Part shown: one piece after another, positions 8,508-17,060 of the stretch
Layout of the letters: every line of letters starts with the position of its first letter
How positions within the stretch are numbered: the stretch's first letter is position 1
NCBI GenBank assembly: GCA_045807125.1
Contig: JBJMHZ010000045.1
Coordinates: forward strand, 1 to 64,000
Reading direction: 5' to 3'
Length of the DNA: 64,000 nt
Source of the DNA: JBJMHZ01 sp045807125
GTDB taxonomy: Bacteria > Actinomycetota > Actinomycetes > JAWWOL01
The notes under the pieces: generated by a model
Database searches by the model: none
Told to the model about the DNA's origin: nothing
What the model saw: only the letters and a program-made list of their open reading frames with translations
Program-made: the position numbers and the translations under genes

Positions 8508-8513
8508 TATGTT
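8508..8513 (+). promoter_or_regulatory. Candidate rpsO -10 and structured leader
   Basis: TATGTT is a good -10, giving a start near 8520 and a leader of ~80 nt. The leader begins with GCCGGC-AGTGC-GCCGGC (8520-8536), a GC-only hairpin. S15 represses its own mRNA through leader structure in several bacteria; whether this hairpin takes part is unknown. Confidence 0.45.
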
Positions 8514-8598
8514 AGTCGGGCCGGCAGTGCGCCGGCGGTGCCCGTCCGCCTCGGTGACGCCGACCTGAGGCCACCACCTGACCGATCGAGGAGCCCAC

Positions 8599-8868
8599 TT
8601 GCCACTCGACACCGCCACCAAGCAGCAGATCATGACCGACTACTCGACCGTCGAGCGCGACACCGGTTCCCCCGAGGTGCAGGTCGCGATGCTGACCAAG
8701 CGCATCGCCGACCTCACCGAGCACCTCAAGGCGCACAAGCACGACCACCACAGCCGCCGGGGCCTGCTGCTCCTGGTCGGCCGGCGCCGCCGGTTGCTCC
8801 AGTACCTCGCCAAGAAGGACATCAACCGCTACCGCGCTCTCATCGAGCGCCTGGGCTTGCGCCGCTAG
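8599..8868 (+). CDS. rpsO: 30S ribosomal protein S15
   Basis: 89 residues, the usual S15 length. Conserved TGSPEVQVAMLTKRI, LTEHLKAHKHDHHSRRGLL and the helix end LAKKDINRYRALIERLGLRR are all present. S15 binds the 16S rRNA central-domain three-way junction. It starts at TTG (8599), fixed by GAGGAG at 8588-8593 with 5-nt spacing. Adjacent to pnp, as in most bacteria. Confidence 0.97.
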   Translation: MPLDTATKQQIMTDYSTVERDTGSPEVQVAMLTKRIADLTEHLKAHKHDHHSRRGLLLLVGRRRRLLQYLAKKDINRYRALIERLGLRR

Positions 8869-8874
8869 CACCGA

Positions 8875-8908
8875 ACGGGAGCGCCTCCCCCGCGGGGAGC
8901 GCTCCCGT
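8875..8908 (+). terminator. Strong hairpin after rpsO
   Basis: acgggagcgcctcccc (8875-8890) pairs with ggggagcgctcccgt (8894-8908) across a CGC loop, with one bulged C. It starts 6 nt after the rpsO stop and has no T-tract. It could terminate, or protect and process the rpsO 3' end ahead of pnp. Confidence 0.75.
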
Positions 8909-8932
8909 CGCCGTATCGGCCCCGCACCAGCC

Positions 8933-9206
8933 GGCACCACCCGCACCACTCGCCACGTACCACCCGCACCAGCTCGTAGGACCCCCTCACCACCCGTACC
9001 ACCCACGTACCCGGCCGGCCCGTCAGGGCCGGTCGCAGGAAACGGAGCAGCCGGCGTCGCGTGAGACGCCCGGCGCCGGTCCTCGGTAGTGGCCTCCGGA
9101 CCCGGCGGATCGCCGGTGGGCACCGCCCGGGGGCTTCGATCGAAGACCGGCCCGCAGAACCGCTCGCGCACCGTCGACAGCTCCTCGACACCCGAGGAGG
9201 CGACCC
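8933..9206 (+). other. rpsO-pnp intergenic region with CCACC-rich repeats, hairpin and palindrome
   Basis: Bases 8933-9012 hold about four degenerate copies of a cgtACCACCCgcacca unit, nearly free of G-rich sequence on this strand. A hairpin follows: CCGGCCC at 9015-9021, loop GTCA, GGGCCGG at 9026-9032. A perfect 12-bp palindrome, CTTCGATCGAAG, lies at 9134-9145. No ORF is credible. It probably contains the pnp promoter and leader. Confidence 0.6.
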
Positions 9207-11459
9207 GTGCAGGGTCCCGACATCCAGGTGGCAGAGGCCACCATCGACACCCCGCTAGGCCCGCGCACCGTCCGCTTCGAGACGGGGCGCCTCGCCCGCC
9301 AGGCCGCCGGCGCCGCCGTCGCGTACCTGGGCGAGGAGACCATGGTGCTGTCCGCGACCACCGCGTCGAAGCACCCGAAGGAGTCCCTCGACTTCTTCCC
9401 GCTCACCGTCGACGTCGAGGAGCGGATGTACGCGGCCGGGCGCATCCCCGGCTCGTTCTTCCGCCGCGAGGGCCGCCCGTCCGAGGACGCGATCCTCACC
9501 TGCCGGCTCATCGACCGGCCGCTGCGCCCGAGCTTCGCGAAGGGGCTGCGCAACGAGATCCAGGTCGTCGTCACCGTCCTGTCGCTGCACCCGGACGACC
9601 TGTACGACGTGCTCGCCATCAACGCGGCGTCGATGTCGACCCAGCTCGCCGGGCTGCCGTTCTCCGGCCCGATCGGCGCCACGCGCGTCGCCCTGATCGA
9701 TGGTGACTGGGTCGCGTTCCCGACCCACGCCGAGCTCGAGCGCGCGGTCTTCGACATGGTGGTGGCCGGCCGGGTGCTGCCCGACGGCGACGTCGCCATC
9801 ATGATGGTCGAGGCCGAGGCGACCGAGCGCACCGTCGCCCTCGTCGGCGAGGGCGTGCAGGCGCCGACCGAGGAAGTCGTCGCCGGTGGCCTCGAGGCGG
9901 CCAAGCCGTTCATCCGGCAGCTGTGCGAGGCGCAGTCCGAGCTCGCGGCCAAGGCCGCCAAGCCGACCGCCGACTACCCGCGCTACCTCGACTACCAGGA
10001 CGACGTCCTCGCCGCCGTCGAGCAGGCCGTCTCCGGCGACCTCGCCGCCGCGCTCACCATCGCCGGCAAGCAGGAGCGCGAGGGCGAGCTCGACCGGATC
10101 AAGGCCGTCGCCGTCGAGAAGGTCGCCTCGCAGTTCGAGGGGCGCGAGAAGGAGATCAGCGGCGCGTTCCGGGCGCTCACCAAGAAGCTGGTGCGCCAGC
10201 GCATCCTGCGCGACAAGGTCCGCATCGACGGTCGCGGGCTCGCCGACATCCGCTCGCTGGGCGCCGACGTCGACGTGGTCCCGCGCGCCCACGGCTCGGC
10301 GCTGTTCGAGCGCGGCGAGACGCAGATCCTCGGCGTCACGACGATGAACATGCTGCGGATGGAGCAGCAGCTCGACACGCTGTCGCCGCAGACCCGCAAG
10401 CGCTACATGCACAACTACAACTTCCCGCCGTACTCCACCGGCGAGACCGGCCGCGTCGGCTCGCCGAAGCGGCGCGAGATCGGGCACGGCGCGCTCGCCG
10501 AGCGGGCGCTCATCCCCGTGCTGCCGGCCCGCGAGGAGTTCCCGTACGCGATCCGGCAGGTGTCCGAGGCCGTCAGCTCCAACGGTTCGACGTCGATGGG
10601 CTCGGTGTGCGCGTCCACGATGTCGCTGCTCAACGCCGGCGTGCCGCTGAAGGCGATGGTCGCCGGCATCGCCATGGGCCTGGTCTCCGACGAGGTCGAC
10701 GGCAAGACCGAGTACGTCGCCCTCACCGACATCCTCGGCGCCGAGGACGCGTACGGCGACATGGACTTCAAGGTCGCCGGCACCAAGGAGTTCGTGACCG
10801 CGCTGCAGCTCGACACCAAGCTCGACGGCATCCCGGCCTCGGTGCTGGCCCAGGCGCTCCAGCAAGCCCGCGAGGCGCGGATGACGATCCTCGAGGTCAT
10901 GCAGGAGGCCATCGACGCGCCGGACGAGCTCTCGCCGTACGCGCCGCGGGTCATGACGGTGAAGATCCCGGTCGACAAGATCGGCGAGGTCATCGGCCCC
11001 AAGGGCAAGATGATCAACTCGATCCAGGACGAGACCGGCGCCGACATCACGATCGAGGACGACGGCACGATCTACATCGGCGCGGTCGACAAGACCTCCG
11101 CCGACGAGGCCGCCGCGCGAATCAACGCGATCGCCAACCCGCAGATGCCTACCGTCGGCGAGCGCTACCTCGGCACGGTCGTGAAGACCACGAGCTTCGG
11201 CGCGTTCGTTTCGCTCACCCCCGGCAAGGACGGCCTGCTGCACATCTCCCAGGTGCGCAAGCTGGCCGGCGGCAAGCGGATCGAGGCGGTCGAGGACGTC
11301 CTGAAGGTCGGCGACAAGGTGCAGGTCGAGCTCGCCGAGATCGACCCGCGCGGCAAGCTCTCGCTCGTCCCGGTCACCGACGGGGACGGTGCCGGCCAGG
11401 CCGACCAGGCCGCGCAGGACGAGGCCGGCGCCGCCGACGCGTCCGGCGACGCGAAGTAG
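9207..11459 (+). CDS. pnp: Polyribonucleotide nucleotidyltransferase (PNPase)
   Basis: 750 residues. It degrades RNA 3' to 5' phosphorolytically and can add tails; actinobacterial PNPase was also described as guanosine pentaphosphate synthetase (GpsI). Two RNase PH-like domains (FFPLTVDVEERMYAAGRIPGS; YSTGETGRVGSPKRREIGHG) flank an alpha-helical domain. A KH domain (IGEVIGPKGKMINSI, near residue 590) and an S1 domain (from ~650) follow. GTG start with GAGGAGG 6 nt upstream. An acidic Ala/Asp tail ends the protein. Confidence 0.97.
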   Translation: MQGPDIQVAEATIDTPLGPRTVRFETGRLARQAAGAAVAYLGEETMVLSATTASKHPKESLDFFPLTVDVEERMYAAGRIPGSFFRREGRPSEDAILTCRLIDRPLRPSFAKGLRNEIQVVVTVLSLHPDDLYDVLAINAASMSTQLAGLPFSGPIGATRVALIDGDWVAFPTHAELERAVFDMVVAGRVLPDGDVAIMMVEAEATERTVALVGEGVQAPTEEVVAGGLEAAKPFIRQLCEAQSELAAKAAKPTADYPRYLDYQDDVLAAVEQAVSGDLAAALTIAGKQEREGELDRIKAVAVEKVASQFEGREKEISGAFRALTKKLVRQRILRDKVRIDGRGLADIRSLGADVDVVPRAHGSALFERGETQILGVTTMNMLRMEQQLDTLSPQTRKRYMHNYNFPPYSTGETGRVGSPKRREIGHGALAERALIPVLPAREEFPYAIRQVSEAVSSNGSTSMGSVCASTMSLLNAGVPLKAMVAGIAMGLVSDEVDGKTEYVALTDILGAEDAYGDMDFKVAGTKEFVTALQLDTKLDGIPASVLAQALQQAREARMTILEVMQEAIDAPDELSPYAPRVMTVKIPVDKIGEVIGPKGKMINSIQDETGADITIEDDGTIYIGAVDKTSADEAAARINAIANPQMPTVGERYLGTVVKTTSFGAFVSLTPGKDGLLHISQVRKLAGGKRIEAVEDVLKVGDKVQVELAEIDPRGKLSLVPVTDGDGAGQADQAAQDEAGAADASGDAK

Positions 11460-11469
11460 CGGCGAGCCG

Positions 11470-12828
11470 GTGGCCGCATCGCTGCAGGGCATGAGGCAGT
11501 TCCAGAGGCCCAACACGACGAGGACGCTCGCGACGGCCGCCGACGGCGGGGTGGTGCGCCGCACCGTCCTGCCCGGCGGCCTGCGGGTGATCTCCGAGGC
11601 GATATCGAGCGTCCGCTCGGTGTCGTTCGGCATCTGGGCGGGAGTCGGCTCGCGCGACGAGAGCCCCCGGCTCGCCGGCACGTCGCACTTCCTCGAGCAC
11701 CTGCTGTTCAAGGGGACGCGCAAGCGCAGCGCCCTCGAGATCGCCGCCGCCATGGACGCGGTTGGCGGCGAGATGAACGCGTTCACCGGCAAGGAGTACA
11801 CCTGCTACTACGCGCGGGTGCTCGACGCCGACCTGCCACTGGCCGTCGACGTCATCAGCGACATGGTGGCGTCGTCGGTGGTGGTGGGGGCCGACGTCGA
11901 CAGCGAGCGTGGCGTGATCCTCGAGGAGATCGCCATGCACGACGACGATCCGGGTGACGTCGTCCACGACGCGTTCGCCGGGGTGGTCTACGGCGACCAC
12001 CCGCTCGGGCGCCCCGTGCTCGGCACCGTCGAGTCCATCACCGGGCTCACCCGCGCGCAGGTGGCCGGCTACTACCGGCGCCGCTACAGCATCCCCAACC
12101 TGGTCGTGGCGGCGGCGGGCAACCTCGACCACGCCAAGCTCGTCCGTGCGGTGCGCACGGCGTTCGGCGAGGCCGGCCTGCTCGACGGCGACGCCGACAC
12201 GCCGCCGGCGCCGCCGCGCGGCGGGCAGGGCGCGGCGCCGCGGACCCTGCGCGGCATCGAGGTCATCCGCCGCCCCACCGAGCAGGCTCACCTGGTGCTC
12301 GGCGGCGGCGGCCTGTCCCGTCGCGACGAGCGGCGGTGGACGATGGGCGTGCTGAACGGCGCGCTGGGCGGGGGCATGAGCTCCCGGCTGTTCCAGGAGG
12401 TCAGGGAGAAGCGCGGGCTGGTCTACTCGGTCTACAGCTACACCTCCCAGTACGCCGACTCCGGCGCCTTCGGCATCTACGCCGGCACGACGCCCGGCAA
12501 GGTCGACGACGTCCTCGCGATCTGCCGCGAGCAGCTCGAGAAGGTGGCCGAGCACGGCATCACCGCCGAGGAGCTGACCAGGGGCAAGGGGCAGCTGCGC
12601 GGGTCGCTCGTCCTCGGCCTCGAGGACACCGGCTCGCGCATGACGCACCTCGGGAAGAGCGAGCTGGTCCACGGCGAGCTGCTCACCGTCGACGAGCTGC
12701 TGCGCCGCATCGACGCGGTGACCCTCGACGACGTCCGCGAGGTGGCGGCCGACGTGCTGCGCCGGCCGCTGTCGCTGGCCGTGATCGGCCCGTTCGACGG
12801 CAAGGACTTCTCGGATGCCGTTGCCTGA
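11470..12828 (+). CDS. M16 family zinc metallopeptidase (PepR-like)
   Basis: 452 residues. It has the inverted zinc motif HFLEHLLFKGT (HxxEH) and the downstream Glu in RGVILEEIAMHDDDP. The C-terminal M16 half carries FQEVREKRGLVYSVYSY, the substrate-binding R/Y motif. A lone M16 gene after pnp is the actinobacterial arrangement (pepR in mycobacteria). The start is uncertain: GTG 11470 or ATG 11491, both with weak SD. It overlaps dapB by 14 nt. Confidence 0.9.
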   Translation: MAASLQGMRQFQRPNTTRTLATAADGGVVRRTVLPGGLRVISEAISSVRSVSFGIWAGVGSRDESPRLAGTSHFLEHLLFKGTRKRSALEIAAAMDAVGGEMNAFTGKEYTCYYARVLDADLPLAVDVISDMVASSVVVGADVDSERGVILEEIAMHDDDPGDVVHDAFAGVVYGDHPLGRPVLGTVESITGLTRAQVAGYYRRRYSIPNLVVAAAGNLDHAKLVRAVRTAFGEAGLLDGDADTPPAPPRGGQGAAPRTLRGIEVIRRPTEQAHLVLGGGGLSRRDERRWTMGVLNGALGGGMSSRLFQEVREKRGLVYSVYSYTSQYADSGAFGIYAGTTPGKVDDVLAICREQLEKVAEHGITAEELTRGKGQLRGSLVLGLEDTGSRMTHLGKSELVHGELLTVDELLRRIDAVTLDDVREVAADVLRRPLSLAVIGPFDGKDFSDAVA

Positions 12829-13672
12829 CCCGTCCAGCGGGGCGGCGCCCGGCGGGGCGCTGCTGCCGGTCGGCGTCATCGGCGCGGCCGGCCGGATGGG
12901 CCAGGAGGTCTGCCGGGCGGTCGAGGGGGCCGGGGACCTCGCGCTGGTGGCGCGGGTCGACATCGGCATGGGTAGTGACGGCGGCGGGGGCAGCGGGGGC
13001 AGCGGAGGCAGCGGGGGCAGCGGGGGCATCGAGGGCATCGATGCCCTGGCGGCCCGCGGCGCCGCCGTCGCGGTCGACTTCACCCACCCGGACGCCGTCA
13101 TGGACAACCTGCGGTGGTGCATCGAGCGCGGCATCCACGTCGTGGTCGGCACCACGGGCTTCGACGACGGGCGGCTGGCGCAGGTGCGCTCCTGGCTGGC
13201 CGCCGCCGCCTGGCCGGTCGGCGCGATCGTCGCGCCCAACTTCGGCGTCGGGGCCGTGCTGATGATGCGCTGGGCCGAGCAGGCCGCCCGGTTCTTCGAC
13301 TCGGTGGAGATCATCGAGCTGCACCACCCCCGCAAGGTCGACGCGCCGAGCGGCACGGCGCGGCGCACGGCCGAGCTCGTCGCGGCGGCCCGCTCGGCGG
13401 CGGGCGCGGGGCCGGCCCCCGACGCCACCTCGACCGCGCTGGACGGCGCGAGGGGAGCCGAGGTGGGCGGCGTACGGGTGCACTCTGTGCGGGTGGAGGG
13501 GCTGGTCGCCCACCAGGAGGTGCTGCTCGGCGGCCACGGCGAGACGCTGACGATCAGGCACGACTCGCTCGACCGGTCGTCGTTCATGCCCGGCGTCCTG
13601 CTCGCGGTGCGCCGGGTGGGCGACCGGCCAGGGCTCACCGTCGGGATCGAGGAGCTGCTCGGCCTGGGCTGA
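12815..13672 (+). CDS. dapB: 4-hydroxy-tetrahydrodipicolinate reductase
   Basis: 285 residues. It reduces HTPA to tetrahydrodipicolinate in the lysine/diaminopimelate pathway. The nucleotide-binding IGAAGRMGQEV, DFTHPDAVMDNL, VGTTGFDD and the catalytic ELHHPRKVDAPSGTA (His-His and Lys) are intact. Residues ~58-75 are a Gly/Ser run encoded by 9-bp tandem repeats, placed between the Rossmann beta2 region and the helix before DFTHP; it should form a floppy loop. Members in relatives have only a short loop here. dapA and dapF lie elsewhere in the window. Confidence 0.95.
   Translation: MPLPDPSSGAAPGGALLPVGVIGAAGRMGQEVCRAVEGAGDLALVARVDIGMGSDGGGGSGGSGGSGGSGGIEGIDALAARGAAVAVDFTHPDAVMDNLRWCIERGIHVVVGTTGFDDGRLAQVRSWLAAAAWPVGAIVAPNFGVGAVLMMRWAEQAARFFDSVEIIELHHPRKVDAPSGTARRTAELVAAARSAAGAGPAPDATSTALDGARGAEVGGVRVHSVRVEGLVAHQEVLLGGHGETLTIRHDSLDRSSFMPGVLLAVRRVGDRPGLTVGIEELLGLG
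12986..13039 (+). repeat. 9-bp tandem repeat inside dapB
   Basis: Six consecutive 9-mers: gggggcagc twice, ggaggcagc, gggggcagc, gggggcatc, gagggcatc. They encode Gly-Gly-Ser units drifting into Gly-Gly-Ile and Glu-Gly-Ile. The period keeps the frame. Confidence 0.9.
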
Positions 13673-13710
13673 GCCTCCTGCGCCTCCTGAGCCGGCTCCC
13701 GCCGCCGGCG

Positions 13711-14271
13711 TCAGCCGGCCAGGTCGGTGTGCAGGCGGATCTCCTCGACCGCCGTTCCGGCGAGGTCGAGCGCGCGGCTTGCGCCGTCCGGCGCCCAGCC
13801 GGCCGCCACGAGGAACGCCAGGGACCGCTCGTCGGCGGCCGGCACCCAGGTCACCGCGTAGCGGAAGCCGTCGGCCAGCAGCAGGTCGGTGACGGCGGCG
13901 AGCAGGCGGCTGCCGTGGCCCTCGCGCTGGCGCTCCGGCAGCACGAGCAGCGGCCCCAGCTCGGCCCACCTCGAGGGGTCGAGGTCGTCATCCGGCGCGG
14001 GCGCGCCCGCCGCCAGGCCGACCACCCGGTCCGCCGCGACGGCGACCAGTAGGTGCGCCCGCCCGGCCGGCCGGGCGGCCAGCGCCGCCCCCCAGGCGGC
14101 TGCCACCTCGGCCGGGTCGAGCGCGTCGAGCGCGTCGAGCGCGGTCGCGGGAAGCAGGCCGGCGTACGCGGCCCGCCACGTCCGGACCTGCACGGCGGCC
14201 ACCGCGGCGACGTCACCGGCCCGCGCCTCGCGCACGCCGTTGACGGCCGGCTGGCCGGGGGTGTCGGTCAC
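13711..14271 (-). CDS. GNAT family N-acetyltransferase
   Basis: 186 residues. GNAT core: N-terminal beta1-helix (REARAGDVAAVAAVQVRTWRAAYAGL), central strands (LLVAVAADRVVGLAAG), then LGPLLVLPERQREGHGSRLL, the acetyl-CoA pyrophosphate-binding loop (Q/RxxGxG/S), and a C-terminal AFLVAAGW motif. The substrate cannot be told. It is transcribed opposite to dapB and thyA. CATCGT lies 6 nt before the GTG start on the minus strand, so the message may be leaderless. The ALDALDALD segment is coded by a 9-bp repeat (~14120-14147). Confidence 0.85.
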   Translation of the reverse strand: MTDTPGQPAVNGVREARAGDVAAVAAVQVRTWRAAYAGLLPATALDALDALDPAEVAAAWGAALAARPAGRAHLLVAVAADRVVGLAAGAPAPDDDLDPSRWAELGPLLVLPERQREGHGSRLLAAVTDLLLADGFRYAVTWVPAADERSLAFLVAAGWAPDGASRALDLAGTAVEEIRLHTDLAG

Positions 14272-14294
14272 CGGCCCACGATGGCACGCCCGGC

Positions 14295-14300
14295 TACCAT
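14295..14300 (+). promoter_or_regulatory. -10 hexamer for leaderless thyA
   Basis: TACCAT ends 6 nt before the thyA GTG (14307). No SD lies between them. The 35-bp gap also serves the divergent GNAT gene. Confidence 0.5.
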
Positions 14301-14306
14301 GACGCC

Positions 14307-15149
14307 GTGACCGCAGCCTCCGACCAGCCTCTCGATGCCCCGGGCGGCTCGCCGGTCGACAGCCAGTACGAGGAGCTGCTGCGCGATGCCCTCGAGCACG
14401 GCGACCACCGGCTCGACCGCACCGGCACCGGTGCCCGCAGCGTGTTCGGCCGGCAGCTGCGCTATCGGCTCGACCGCGGGTTCCCGCTGATCACCACCAA
14501 GCGGGTGCACTTCCGGTCGGTCGCCTACGAGCTGCTGTGGTTCCTGCGCGGCGAGCGCAACGTCACCTGGCTGCGCGAGCACGGCGTGACGATCTGGGAC
14601 GAGTGGGCCGCCCCCGACGGCGACCTCGGCCCCGTCTACGGCGTGCAGTGGCGCGCCTGGCCGACCCCGGACGGCGGCGCCGTCGACCAGATCGCGCAGG
14701 TGCTCGACGCCCTGCGCACCGATCCGCACTCGCGGCGGCTGGTCGTCTCGGCCTGGAACGTCGGCGAGATCCCGCGGATGGCGCTCCCGCCGTGCCACGC
14801 GCTGTTCCAGTTCTGGGTCGGCGGCGGCCGGTTGTCCTGCCAGCTCTACCAGCGCAGCGCCGACCTGTTCCTCGGCGTGCCGTTCAACATCGCGAGCTAC
14901 GCGATCCTCGTCCACCTGATGGCCCAGCAGGCCGGGCTCGGGGTGGGGGAGCTGATCTGGACCGGTGGCGACTGCCACGTCTACGACAACCACGTCGAGC
15001 AGGTGCGCGAGCAGCTGCGCCGCCGGCCCTACCCGTTCCCGCGCCTGGAGGTGCGGCCCGCGCCGTCGCTGCCCGACTACGCGTACGAGGACCTGCAGCT
15101 GGTCGACTACCGCCACCACCCGGCGATCGCTGCCCCGGTCGCGGTGTGA
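14307..15149 (+). CDS. thyA: Thymidylate synthase (ThyA type)
   Basis: 280 residues. It methylates dUMP to dTMP with methylene-THF. Shows RTGTGARSVFGRQLRYRL, LLWFLRGERNVTWLREHGVTIWDEW, GPVYGVQWRAW, the catalytic Cys in LPPCHALFQF, CQLYQRSADLFLGVPFNIASYA and GDCHVYDNH. About 15 N-terminal residues extend beyond the family core. It is coupled to folA by a GTGA overlap, pairing dTMP synthesis with reduction of the dihydrofolate it yields. Confidence 0.97.
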   Translation: MTAASDQPLDAPGGSPVDSQYEELLRDALEHGDHRLDRTGTGARSVFGRQLRYRLDRGFPLITTKRVHFRSVAYELLWFLRGERNVTWLREHGVTIWDEWAAPDGDLGPVYGVQWRAWPTPDGGAVDQIAQVLDALRTDPHSRRLVVSAWNVGEIPRMALPPCHALFQFWVGGGRLSCQLYQRSADLFLGVPFNIASYAILVHLMAQQAGLGVGELIWTGGDCHVYDNHVEQVREQLRRRPYPFPRLEVRPAPSLPDYAYEDLQLVDYRHHPAIAAPVAV

Positions 15150-15670
15150 CCGTCTCGCTGATCTGGGCGCAGGCCGCGAACGGCGTCATCGGCGATCGGG
15201 GCCGGCTGCCGTGGCACCTGCCCGAGGATCTCGCGCTGTTCCGCCGGCTGACGATGGGCGGCACGGTGGTCATGGGCAGGGCGACGTGGGAGTCGCTGCC
15301 GGCGAGCGTGCGCCCGCTGCCCGGCCGGCGCAACGTCGTGCTGAGCCGCCGCCCGCGCTGGAGCGCCCCGGGGGCGGTCGTCGCCGGCTCGCTCGACGCC
15401 GCGCTCGAGCAGGCGGCCGGCGCGGTATGGGTGATCGGTGGCAGCTCGGTCTACGCCAGCGCGCTCGACCGGGCGACCCGCATCGTGCGCACCGAGCTGG
15501 ACCACGCCTTCGACGGCGACGCATGCGCGCCACCCGTGGGCGAGCGCTGGGTGCCGGTCGAGGTCGACCCGGCGCAGGGGTGGCGGCTGTCGGGGACCGG
15601 GCTGCGCTTCCGGGTCGTCACGCTCGAGCGCGCGCCGCGCGGCGGCGCCCCGCAGCCCGGCACCGCGTGA
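15146..15670 (+). CDS. folA: Dihydrofolate reductase
   Basis: 174 residues. NADPH-dependent reduction of dihydrofolate. Motifs: SLIWAQAANGVIGDRGRLPWHLPEDLALFRR (split over the active-site loop, with Asp/Glu of LPEDL), MGRATWESLP, PGRRNVVLSRR and VIGGSSVYASAL. GTG start overlaps the thyA stop. Confidence 0.95.
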   Translation: MTVSLIWAQAANGVIGDRGRLPWHLPEDLALFRRLTMGGTVVMGRATWESLPASVRPLPGRRNVVLSRRPRWSAPGAVVAGSLDAALEQAAGAVWVIGGSSVYASALDRATRIVRTELDHAFDGDACAPPVGERWVPVEVDPAQGWRLSGTGLRFRVVTLERAPRGGAPQPGTA

Positions 15671-15679
15671 TCGCGCAGG

Positions 15680-15685
15680 TAGGAT
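15680..15685 (+). promoter_or_regulatory. -10 hexamer for leaderless murL
   Basis: TAGGAT ends 7 nt before GTG 15693. It gives murL-murD2 their own promoter, independent of thyA-folA. Confidence 0.5.
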
Positions 15686-15692
15686 CGGAGAA

Positions 15693-17060
15693 GTGGTGCA
15701 GGCGGACGAGATGCCCGTACGGCGTGGCCGGCGGTTCCGCTACGACGCGTACGACATCGATCCGGCCGCCGGCGTCATCGCCTGCCACTACCTGCTGGAC
15801 GATCACGCGTTCACCGAGCTGATCCGGATCGACGCGCCGCCCGAGGGCTGGGGCTCGCCGCTGGTCGAGCCGGCCGCGCGGCTGCTGCACCTGCTCGCCG
15901 GCGTCTCGTACTGGAAGGCGGGCGCCCCGCCGGTCATCGAGCTCGGCGCGACCTCCCTCACCGGGCGCGAGCGCCGGTTCCTCCAGGACGTCTACGCGCA
16001 CGGCCTCGCCGAGTTCGCCCACCGCAACGGGATCGACCTGTCGGACCTGCGGATCGAGGCCGGCGAGCGGTCCGCGACCGGGCCCGACATGCACGGCCGG
16101 GCCGCCGGGGCGGGTCACGGGCGACCGCTCGTGCCGTTCGGCGGTGGCATCGACTCGATCGTCGTCGCCGAGCAGGTGCGGCGGATGCACGACGACACCG
16201 CGCTGTTCGTCCTCAGCCGCGCCGGCGACCGGTTCGCCGCCATCGAGGCCGCCGCGGCGGTGAGCGGGCTGCCGATCGTGCGAGCCGAGCGCGAGCTCGA
16301 CGAGAAGGTGCTCCGCTCCCGCGAGCTCGGGTTCCTGAACGGCCACGTCCCCGTCACCGGCATCCTGTCAGCGATCGCGGTCGCGACGGCGGTCCTGCAC
16401 GGGCGCGACGCGGTCGTCATGTCGAACGAGTGGTCGGCCAGCTCGGCGACGCTCATGGTGGGCGACCGGGCGGTCAACCACCAGTGGAGCAAGAGCTGGG
16501 AGTTCGAGGCGGCCTTCCGGGGGGTCCTCGCCGAGTCGGTGCCCGGCGTCGCGTACTTCTCGGCGCTGCGGCCGTGGAGCGAGCTGTGGGTCGCGGAGCG
16601 GTTCGCGGCGCTGCGCGAGCACCACTTCGCCTTCCGCAGCTGCAACCGCGCCTTCCACGTCGACCCGGCGCAGCGCCTCGACCGCTGGTGCGGCCGGTGC
16701 GACAAGTGCTGCTTCATCGACCTCATCCTGGCGCCGTTCATCGAGGCCGAGCGCCTGGAGGCGGTGTTCGACGGCCACGAGCCGCTGGCCGACGACGAGC
16801 TCGAGCCGAAGTTCCGGGCGCTGCTCGGCGACCCCGCGCACGGCAAGCCGTTCGAGTGCGTCGGTGACGTCGACGAGTGCCGCGCCGCCGCGCTCCTCGC
16901 CGCTGACCGGCCGGACCGGGCCGGCACCGCGCTGCTCCAGCGGCTCGCCGCGTCGCTGCGGGCGGACGGCCGGCCCCTGCCCGACGTCGCGGCGCTGCTG
17001 CGCCCGCTCGGGCCGCACTTCATCGAGCCCGCGTATGCCTGCGCCGACATCGTGGTCTGA
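15693..17060 (+). CDS. murL: UDP-MurNAc-L-Ala-L-Glu epimerase (MurL)
   Basis: 455 residues (440 if ATG 15711 is used). MurL inverts the terminal L-Glu of UDP-MurNAc-L-Ala-L-Glu to D-Glu in an ATP-dependent reaction, replacing glutamate racemase. The central ATP-pyrophosphatase-like loop PFGGGIDSIVV lies near residue 148. SNEWSASS and NHQWSKSWEFE follow, then the Cys-rich WCGRCDKCCF near 332 and the C-terminal GDVDECRAA. Assignment rests on these family features and on the overlapping murD2-type ligase downstream, the diagnostic partner. Expected cytosolic. The start is ambiguous: GTG 15693/15696 fit a leaderless message. Confidence 0.88.
   Translation: MVQADEMPVRRGRRFRYDAYDIDPAAGVIACHYLLDDHAFTELIRIDAPPEGWGSPLVEPAARLLHLLAGVSYWKAGAPPVIELGATSLTGRERRFLQDVYAHGLAEFAHRNGIDLSDLRIEAGERSATGPDMHGRAAGAGHGRPLVPFGGGIDSIVVAEQVRRMHDDTALFVLSRAGDRFAAIEAAAAVSGLPIVRAERELDEKVLRSRELGFLNGHVPVTGILSAIAVATAVLHGRDAVVMSNEWSASSATLMVGDRAVNHQWSKSWEFEAAFRGVLAESVPGVAYFSALRPWSELWVAERFAALREHHFAFRSCNRAFHVDPAQRLDRWCGRCDKCCFIDLILAPFIEAERLEAVFDGHEPLADDELEPKFRALLGDPAHGKPFECVGDVDECRAAALLAADRPDRAGTALLQRLAASLRADGRPLPDVAALLRPLGPHFIEPAYACADIVV

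Noticed and set aside
9255..11801. 848-codon minus-strand open frame opposite pnp
   Set aside because: Antisense shadow of PNPase; no domain and biased composition.
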